19,028 nucleotides of DNA from Pseudobutyrivibrio sp. UBA1225 (GTDB lineage: Bacteria > Bacillota > Clostridia > Lachnospirales > Lachnospiraceae), in contig DBWZ01000005.1 in NCBI GenBank assembly GCA_002309345.1, positions 1 through 19,028 of the forward strand. Reading direction: 5' to 3'. Below are positions 14,998-19,028 of this stretch, one piece after another. Position numbers and translations under genes: made by a program. The notes under the pieces were generated by a model. It saw nothing but the letters and a program-made list of their open reading frames with translations. It made no database searches and was not told the origin of the DNA. Position 1 is the stretch's first letter. Every line of letters begins with the position of its first letter.

Positions 14998-15440
14998 TGA
15001 GTCTAGAATTTGTACATGCAAATATAAAAGACTTAGATAGAATAGTTGAGATTGAGAGAGCGTCAATGAGCACTCCTTGGTCTAGAAATTCATTCATTGA
15101 AGCAATCGAATCAGATCACGCTTTTGTAAATCTGGTTCTGTATGAAAGCGAGATGGCAGGCTATGCTGTTTTTTATCTCACGCTTCCAGAGGCAGAGCTT
15201 CCTGATATAGTTATCTCAGAAGAATATCGCGGTCAGGGTATAGGGCGTGCCTTGCTAGAGCAATCTCTTGAGGAACTCAAGGAGCTTGGTGTTGAAAAGG
15301 TTTTCTTAGAGGTGCGAGAAACAAATACACCTGCTAGATTATTATACGAATCAATGGATTTCGAGCAGATTGGCGTTCGCAAATATTTTTACAGCGAACC
15401 AGTGGAAGATGCAATCTGCATGAGCTATGAAATTGTTTAA
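14997..15440 (+). CDS. rimI: RimI-type protein N-alpha-acetyltransferase
   Basis: This 147-residue GNAT enzyme has the acetyl-CoA loop RGQGIGRALL (78-87). Glu105 in FLEVRE and Tyr117 in ARLLYESMDF align with the catalytic pair of RimI. It is followed by RKYFY, the usual C-terminal RimI segment. RimI acetylates the N-terminus of ribosomal protein S18 in Escherichia coli; the substrate range may be wider elsewhere. Its start overlaps the tsaB stop (TAATG). Linkage of tsaB, rimI and tsaD is widespread in bacteria. Confidence 0.93.
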   Translation: MSLEFVHANIKDLDRIVEIERASMSTPWSRNSFIEAIESDHAFVNLVLYESEMAGYAVFYLTLPEAELPDIVISEEYRGQGIGRALLEQSLEELKELGVEKVFLEVRETNTPARLLYESMDFEQIGVRKYFYSEPVEDAICMSYEIV

Positions 15441-15442
15441 AG

Positions 15443-15459
15443 CTTTCTATTAGAAAGGA
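15443..15459 (+). promoter_or_regulatory. hairpin overlapping the rnz ribosome binding site
   Basis: CTTTCT (15443-15448) pairs with AGAAAG (15452-15457) across a three-base loop. The 3' arm contains part of the Shine-Dalgarno AAAGGA (15454-15459) that lies seven bases before the rnz ATG at 15467. The hairpin starts three bases after the rimI stop, so a ribosome ending rimI would open it. This would couple rnz translation to rimI. Confidence 0.45.
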
Positions 15460-15466
15460 TACATAA

Positions 15467-16378
15467 ATGTTAGATGTTTGTTTATTGGGAACGGCTGGAA
15501 TGATGCCGCTTCCAAATAGGTGGCTCACCTCGTGTTTGTTTAGGTTCAACGGGGAGGGGCTCCTGATAGATTGTGGTGAAGGCACCCAGGTTGCGCTTAG
15601 GGAAGCAGGCTTTTCACCAAATCCAATATCTGTTATATGTCTTACCCACTATCATGCTGATCATGTTAGCGGCCTGCCCGGATTCTTGTTATCAATGGGC
15701 AACTCGGACAGAACAGAACCAATTACAATTGTAGGACCAAAAGGGTTAGAGCGTGTCGTTAATTCCCTTAGAGTTATCGCTCCAGAACTTCCTTTTGAGA
15801 TATATTTCCACGAGCTGACTGGCGCGGATGAAACCTTTGAAATACTTGGCTTTCATATCCATGCTTTCAAAGTTAACCACAATGTATTATGCTATGGCTA
15901 CACAATCGAAATCCCTAGAAAGGGACGCTTTGATGTAGAAGCAGCCAAGTCATTTGGACTTCCTGTTCAGCTTTGGAATCCACTACAAAAGGGAAGTCAG
16001 GTTGAGTTTGAAGGTAAGATTTACACACCGGACATGGTAATGGGTGAGGCGCGCAAGGGTATCAAAGTTACTTATTGTACAGATACACGACCAACCAAAT
16101 CCCTTGTAGAGGCAGCTAATCAGTCTGATTTGCTAATCTGCGAGGGCATGTATGCAGAAGAAGACAAGCTTGCCAAGGCAAAGCAAAACAAGCACATGAC
16201 TTTCTACGAGGCAGCAAAGGTTGCCAAAGATGCAAAAGTAAGCAAGCTTTGGCTTACGCATTTTTCACCTTCAATGACTGGGCATAAGCGTTATATGAAG
16301 GCGGTTTGTGAGATTTTCCCACAGGCAGAATTAGGAGAGGACGGCAAATTCTTAGAACTAGATTTTGCGGAGGAGTAA
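15467..16378 (+). CDS. rnz: ribonuclease Z (tRNA 3'-processing endonuclease)
   Basis: It cleaves tRNA precursors after the discriminator base. The 303-residue metallo-beta-lactamase-fold protein has CGEGTQVAL (36-44), metal motif HYHADH (61-66), His138 in VNHNVLCYGY, Asp206 in CTDTRPT, His243 in HMT and His265 in LTHFSP. The arm region KGRFDVEAAKSFGLP matches the family's substrate-binding part. The metal motif is H-Y-H-A-D-H, while the common RNase Z form is H-L-H-G-D-H. All ligand residues are kept, so activity is expected. It sits in the t6A operon between rimI and a membrane protein. Another metal hydrolase function is possible but less likely given the full set of RNase Z motifs. Confidence 0.9.
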   Translation: MLDVCLLGTAGMMPLPNRWLTSCLFRFNGEGLLIDCGEGTQVALREAGFSPNPISVICLTHYHADHVSGLPGFLLSMGNSDRTEPITIVGPKGLERVVNSLRVIAPELPFEIYFHELTGADETFEILGFHIHAFKVNHNVLCYGYTIEIPRKGRFDVEAAKSFGLPVQLWNPLQKGSQVEFEGKIYTPDMVMGEARKGIKVTYCTDTRPTKSLVEAANQSDLLICEGMYAEEDKLAKAKQNKHMTFYEAAKVAKDAKVSKLWLTHFSPSMTGHKRYMKAVCEIFPQAELGEDGKFLELDFAEE

Positions 16379-16379
16379 T

Positions 16380-16964
16380 ATGAAGAAGGCACTGCGAATT
16401 GTAATAGCGGTAATTTGTATGGCATCGTTGGTATTGGGATATTATGCCTATCTGTCACGTCGCAATGATTCGGTCAAAGCAGAAGATAATGCTGAGCCAA
16501 CCGAGGTTCAAGCTATCATCAACAAAAATTTTACCAACGATTATCCAGCAACTCCACGAGCAGTTGTCAAATGGTATAACAGAATAATCACAGCCTACTA
16601 TGCTGAAGAATTCGACCAAGGTCAACTAGAAAAGATGGCAGATCAAGCTCGATTCCTTATGGATGACGAGCTGTTAAAATATAATCCAAGGGACACATAC
16701 TTAGCTTCTCTTTCAATGGAAATAGAAGACTTCCACAATCGCTCTAGGACGATTGTTTCGAGCACAGTCAGTGATTCCAAAGAAGTTCAATATAAAACGG
16801 TCAACGGATACGAATGCGCATTTGTGTCTTCCTACTATTTTATTAGAGAGGGAAGTTCTTATACCCGAACCTACGAGGATTTCTGCCTTAGAAAAGATTC
16901 TAAGGGCCATTGGAAGATTCTTACATGGAGACTGTCCACAGAGGATGAGATAAATGGATACTAA
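16380..16964 (+). CDS. membrane-anchored protein of unknown function, possibly DUF6715
   Basis: This 194-residue protein has a single N-terminal membrane segment (about 4-25), then an outward-facing, charged linker and a compact C-terminal domain (about 45-190). The domain holds VVKWYNRIITAYY, YECAFVSSYYF and GHWKILTWRL, a pattern like secreted alpha/beta sheet domains. I think it matches a small family found in Lachnospiraceae (DUF6715), but I cannot confirm that. GAGGAG just upstream sets the ATG at 16380, two bases after the rnz stop; the in-frame TTG at 16365 lies upstream of that site. The end overlaps tsaD by 11 bases. There is no lipoprotein Cys box. Confidence 0.8.
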   Translation: MKKALRIVIAVICMASLVLGYYAYLSRRNDSVKAEDNAEPTEVQAIINKNFTNDYPATPRAVVKWYNRIITAYYAEEFDQGQLEKMADQARFLMDDELLKYNPRDTYLASLSMEIEDFHNRSRTIVSSTVSDSKEVQYKTVNGYECAFVSSYYFIREGSSYTRTYEDFCLRKDSKGHWKILTWRLSTEDEINGY

Positions 16965-17979
16965 AGAAGTTAAAATTCTTGCAATAGAAAGCTCCTGTGA
17001 TGAAACAGCTGCTGCTGTAGTTGTAAACGGGCGCGAGGTTAAAAGCAATGTGATTTCCACACAGATTCCCCTTCATACATTATATGGAGGAGTTGTTCCG
17101 GAAATCGCATCTAGAAAACACATAGAAAGAATCAATCAGGTTATAGAGCAGGCGCTAGATGAAGCAGACATGGGATTAGAGGATATGGATGCTATTGCTG
17201 TTACCTATGGTCCAGGACTTGTAGGAGCTCTGCTTGTTGGCGTAGCCGAAGCGAAAGCTATAGCCTTCGCACAGAACAAACCTCTTATTGGCGTTCATCA
17301 TATTGAGGGTCACATCAGTGCCAATTATATAGAAAACAAAGATCTCAAACCACCGTTCTTATGTCTGGTTGTTTCAGGCGGACACACTCATCTTGTGCGA
17401 GTGGCGGATTATGGTAAATACGAAATCCTAGGTCGTACCAGAGATGATGCGGCAGGCGAAGCATTTGATAAAGTCGCTAGAGCGATTGGGCTAGGCTATC
17501 CAGGCGGACCTAAAATCGAAAAGGCAGCTCATGATGGCAACCCATCTGCTATAGAATTCACTAGGCCAAAGGTATCTGATGGCCTCTACGATTTTTCTTT
17601 CAGTGGATTAAAATCTCAGGTTTTGAACTACATTAATGGTGCCCAGATGAAGGGGCAGGTTATAAACGAGGCAGATATTGCTGCGTCGTTCCAGCAAACT
17701 GTTATTGACACACTGTGTAGTCATGCTGCTCTTGCTATCGACGAGTTTGGAATGGACAAATTTGCTATAGCAGGAGGTGTTGCTTCAAATCAAACTCTGC
17801 GAGCAGCGATGGAAAAGATGTGCAAAGAAAAGGGGGTAAAGTTCTATCATCCATCTCCTATTTTATGTACGGATAATGCGGCTATGATTGGTGCAGCAGC
17901 TTACTATGAATATTTGGCTGGGCGACGAGATGGTTGGGATTTAAATGCAATACCAAATCTCAAATTGGGTGAGAAATAA
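16954..17979 (+). CDS. tsaD: tRNA N6-adenosine threonylcarbamoyltransferase TsaD
   Basis: It transfers the threonylcarbamoyl group from threonylcarbamoyl-AMP to A37 of tRNA. The protein is full length (341 residues, Kae1/TsaD family). It has AIESSCDETAAAVV (10-23), GGVVPEIASRKH (45-56), TYGPGLVGALLVG (84-96), the iron-binding HHIEGH (115-120), VSGGHTHLV (140-148), DDAAGEAFDKVAR (164-176) and CTDNAAMIGAAAYYE near the C-terminus with the third metal ligand Asp. It overlaps the preceding gene by 11 bases and is the last gene of the operon. With tsaE and tsaB it supplies three of the four t6A proteins. Confidence 0.97.
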   Translation: MDTKEVKILAIESSCDETAAAVVVNGREVKSNVISTQIPLHTLYGGVVPEIASRKHIERINQVIEQALDEADMGLEDMDAIAVTYGPGLVGALLVGVAEAKAIAFAQNKPLIGVHHIEGHISANYIENKDLKPPFLCLVVSGGHTHLVRVADYGKYEILGRTRDDAAGEAFDKVARAIGLGYPGGPKIEKAAHDGNPSAIEFTRPKVSDGLYDFSFSGLKSQVLNYINGAQMKGQVINEADIAASFQQTVIDTLCSHAALAIDEFGMDKFAIAGGVASNQTLRAAMEKMCKEKGVKFYHPSPILCTDNAAMIGAAAYYEYLAGRRDGWDLNAIPNLKLGEK

Positions 17980-17989
17980 GTCAAAGGAA

Positions 17990-18019
17990 CTGACAAGAGC
18001 ATTTAATACAAGTGATAAT
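17990..18019 (+). promoter_or_regulatory. probable promoter of ispD
   Basis: CTGACA (17990-17995) and GATAAT (18014-18019) are separated by 18 bases, each differing from consensus at one position. Transcription would begin near 18026, leaving a 45-base leader with GAGGTG eight bases before the ispD ATG. No clear terminator follows tsaD, so read-through from the t6A operon is also possible. Confidence 0.45.
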
Positions 18020-18070
18020 AAATCTATTTTTGAGGGTATCAATAAAGCCCATAGATGAGGTGACAAATAC

Positions 18071-18763
18071 ATGAATAAATTTACAGCTATAGTACTTGCG
18101 GCAGGAAGTGGAAAGCGAATGGAGCAGGAGGTTCCAAAGCAATATATGAATCTAGGCGGGGTGCCCCTTATGGTGCACTGTCTAAAAACTTTTCAGGAAA
18201 GCAAGGTCACTCAAATAGTATTAGTCGTTGCTCCGGGTGATGTAGAAAAATGTCGTCGAGATATAATCGAGAAATATCATATAGATAAGTGCATAGATAT
18301 AGTAGAAGGCGGAGATGAGCGTTATGATTCTGTCTATGCCGGTCTACAAGCCGTTGAAGATGGATATGTTTTGATTCATGACTGTGCCAGGGCATTTGTA
18401 ACAGTAGATATTATTCATAGATGTATGTCTGCAGTTGCCCTTTATGAATCCTGTGTGGTTGGCATGCCCTCCAAAGATACTATCAAGATTACCGATATGC
18501 ACCGCAAGGTTTTAGATACACCTGAGCGAAGCAACGTGTGGATAGTTCAAACACCTCAGTGTTTTGAGTACAATCTTATCCGCAGTGCATACGACGAGAT
18601 TATTCCAAAGGCTGACAAGACGATAACGGATGATGCCATGATAGTGGAGCTTGCTACAGATCACGATGTGCATATGATAGAAGGTTCTTATCTAAACATA
18701 AAGATTACCACTCCAGAGGACGTCGCTTTTGGCGAGGCTATTCTTAAAAATAGAAGCAACTAG
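18071..18763 (+). CDS. ispD: 2-C-methyl-D-erythritol 4-phosphate cytidylyltransferase
   Basis: It joins CTP and methylerythritol phosphate in the third step of the MEP isoprenoid pathway. The 230-residue protein has the nucleotide loop LAAGSGKRM (9-17), VPKQYMNLGG (21-30) with the catalytic Lys23, GGDERYDSVYAGL (80-92), VLIHDCARAFV (100-110), VWIVQTPQCF (156-165), TDDAMIVE (186-193) and IKITTPEDVAFGEAIL (210-225), which contains the Lys211 and Asp217 expected at the active site. The usual HD-A/G-ARPFV appears as HDCARAFV, so the conserved Pro is Ala. No other MEP gene is adjacent. The same fold serves TarI and related cytidylyltransferases, but the motifs fit IspD best. Confidence 0.85.
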   Translation: MNKFTAIVLAAGSGKRMEQEVPKQYMNLGGVPLMVHCLKTFQESKVTQIVLVVAPGDVEKCRRDIIEKYHIDKCIDIVEGGDERYDSVYAGLQAVEDGYVLIHDCARAFVTVDIIHRCMSAVALYESCVVGMPSKDTIKITDMHRKVLDTPERSNVWIVQTPQCFEYNLIRSAYDEIIPKADKTITDDAMIVELATDHDVHMIEGSYLNIKITTPEDVAFGEAILKNRSN

Positions 18764-18866
18764 ATTACCTAGAATAGACACTGCTTTGACTGAAGTAAAT
18801 TTACCGTGAATTAGAGTAAAGATTTTTAGAGAATTACTCGATAAAATATGTGAAAGAATTGGCTTG

Positions 18867-18898
18867 AAATTCAGATTCTGTCGCAATTTTCTGAATTT
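18867..18898 (+). other. inverted repeat downstream of ispD
   Basis: AAATTCAGA (18867-18875) and TCTGAATTT (18890-18898) form a nine-pair stem with a 14-base loop. The following bases (GGAGATTTTGGG) are not a proper T-run. It may be a weak terminator for ispD or an mRNA 3'-end structure. The rest of the 18764-18930 gap is AT-rich and holds nothing else I can name apart from a GAGTAA/TTACTC pair near 18815-18840. Confidence 0.35.
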
Positions 18899-18930
18899 GG
18901 AGATTTTGGGAAAAACTTACTCATTTTATG

Positions 18931-18959
18931 TTGACATAAGGCTAGGTAGATGATATCAT
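18931..18959 (+). promoter_or_regulatory. strong promoter of tRNA-Ser
   Basis: TTGACA (18931-18936) and TATCAT (18954-18959) are separated by 17 bases. A TGa triplet (18951-18953) forms an extended -10. Transcription would begin near 18966, about 18 bases before the tRNA. Confidence 0.7.
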
Positions 18960-18983
18960 ACTACTCGTGTCCGAGAGATACAT

Positions 18984-19028
18984 GCAGAGGTATCGAAGTG
19001 GTCATAACGAGGCGGTCTTGAAAACCGT
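18984..19028 (+). tRNA. tRNA-Ser(UGA), 5' part only
   Basis: The gene is cut by the right edge of the window. The acceptor 5' strand is GCAGAGG (18984-18990), followed by U8 and A9. The D-stem TCG/CGA (18993-18995/19008-19010) encloses AAGTGGTCATAA. The anticodon stem GCGGT/ACCGT (19012-19016/19024-19028) flanks loop CTTGAAA, giving anticodon TGA (19019-19021). The anticodon arm is like that of other bacterial tRNA-Ser(UGA). The long variable arm and 3' end lie outside. Confidence 0.85.

Noticed and set aside
16713..17060. Minus-strand reading frame of 115 codons across the end of the membrane protein and start of tsaD
   Set aside because: It is a shadow of two well-supported overlapping genes, with no ribosome binding site or recognisable protein.
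1..19028. CRISPR arrays, insertion sequences, attachment sites or toxin-antitoxin pairs
   Set aside because: No regularly spaced repeats, transposase, integrase or paired small toxin genes were seen. The tRNA-Ser at the right edge is cut off, so integration at its 3' end cannot be judged.

Overview
The window looks like a chromosomal segment of a Gram-positive anaerobe of the Clostridia, most likely a Lachnospiraceae member of the Butyrivibrio/Pseudobutyrivibrio type. The evidence is moderate GC, strong GGAGG-type ribosome binding sites, sigma-70-like TTGACA/TATAAT promoters, a GlpA/GlpB-like/DUF1667 glycerol cluster with no aerobic glpD, and a small membrane-anchored protein between rnz and tsaD. 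This placement is inference from gene content, not a database match.

Layout. Positions 1-340 hold what may be the last codons of an upstream gene, an intrinsic terminator, an unexplained GC-rich structured stretch, and a promoter. Positions 343-2646 are a threonine-branch operon: a stand-alone ACT-domain protein (PheB/UPF0735 type), homoserine dehydrogenase whose C-terminus lacks a canonical ACT domain, and ThrH, a homoserine phosphotransferase/phosphoserine phosphatase. It ends at a terminator shared with a converging gene. Positions 2770-4746 (minus strand) encode a large, Asn/Lys-rich, mostly helical protein that I cannot assign. It is visibly more AT-rich than everything around it and looks acquired. 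Positions 4951-9697 are a glycerol catabolic operon: glpK, a GlpA-type FAD dehydrogenase with a C-terminal Cys4 [2Fe-2S] domain, a second FAD/NAD oxidoreductase, and a small Cys-rich DUF1667 protein. Positions 9820-10866 encode a membrane acyltransferase and 10944-13100 encode Tex.

Positions 13181-17979 form a long operon with a consensus promoter and an intrinsic terminator in its leader. The order is a YcxB-like membrane protein, tsaE, tsaB, rimI, rnz (RNase Z), a membrane-anchored lineage-specific protein and tsaD. Neighbours overlap or nearly touch, so this is one unit that joins tRNA t6A modification, tRNA 3'-end processing and protein N-acetylation. Positions 18071-18763 are ispD (MEP isoprenoid pathway), probably with its own promoter. 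A tRNA-Ser(UGA) gene with a strong promoter runs off the right edge.

Most of the window is ordinary housekeeping content. The points most worth a second look are the unassigned minus-strand protein, the trans-ACT/Hom/ThrH threonine arrangement, the glycerol kinase with Glu in place of the HPr-phosphorylated His, the FAD/FAD/DUF1667 electron-transfer set, and the promoter-to-terminator leader of the t6A operon.
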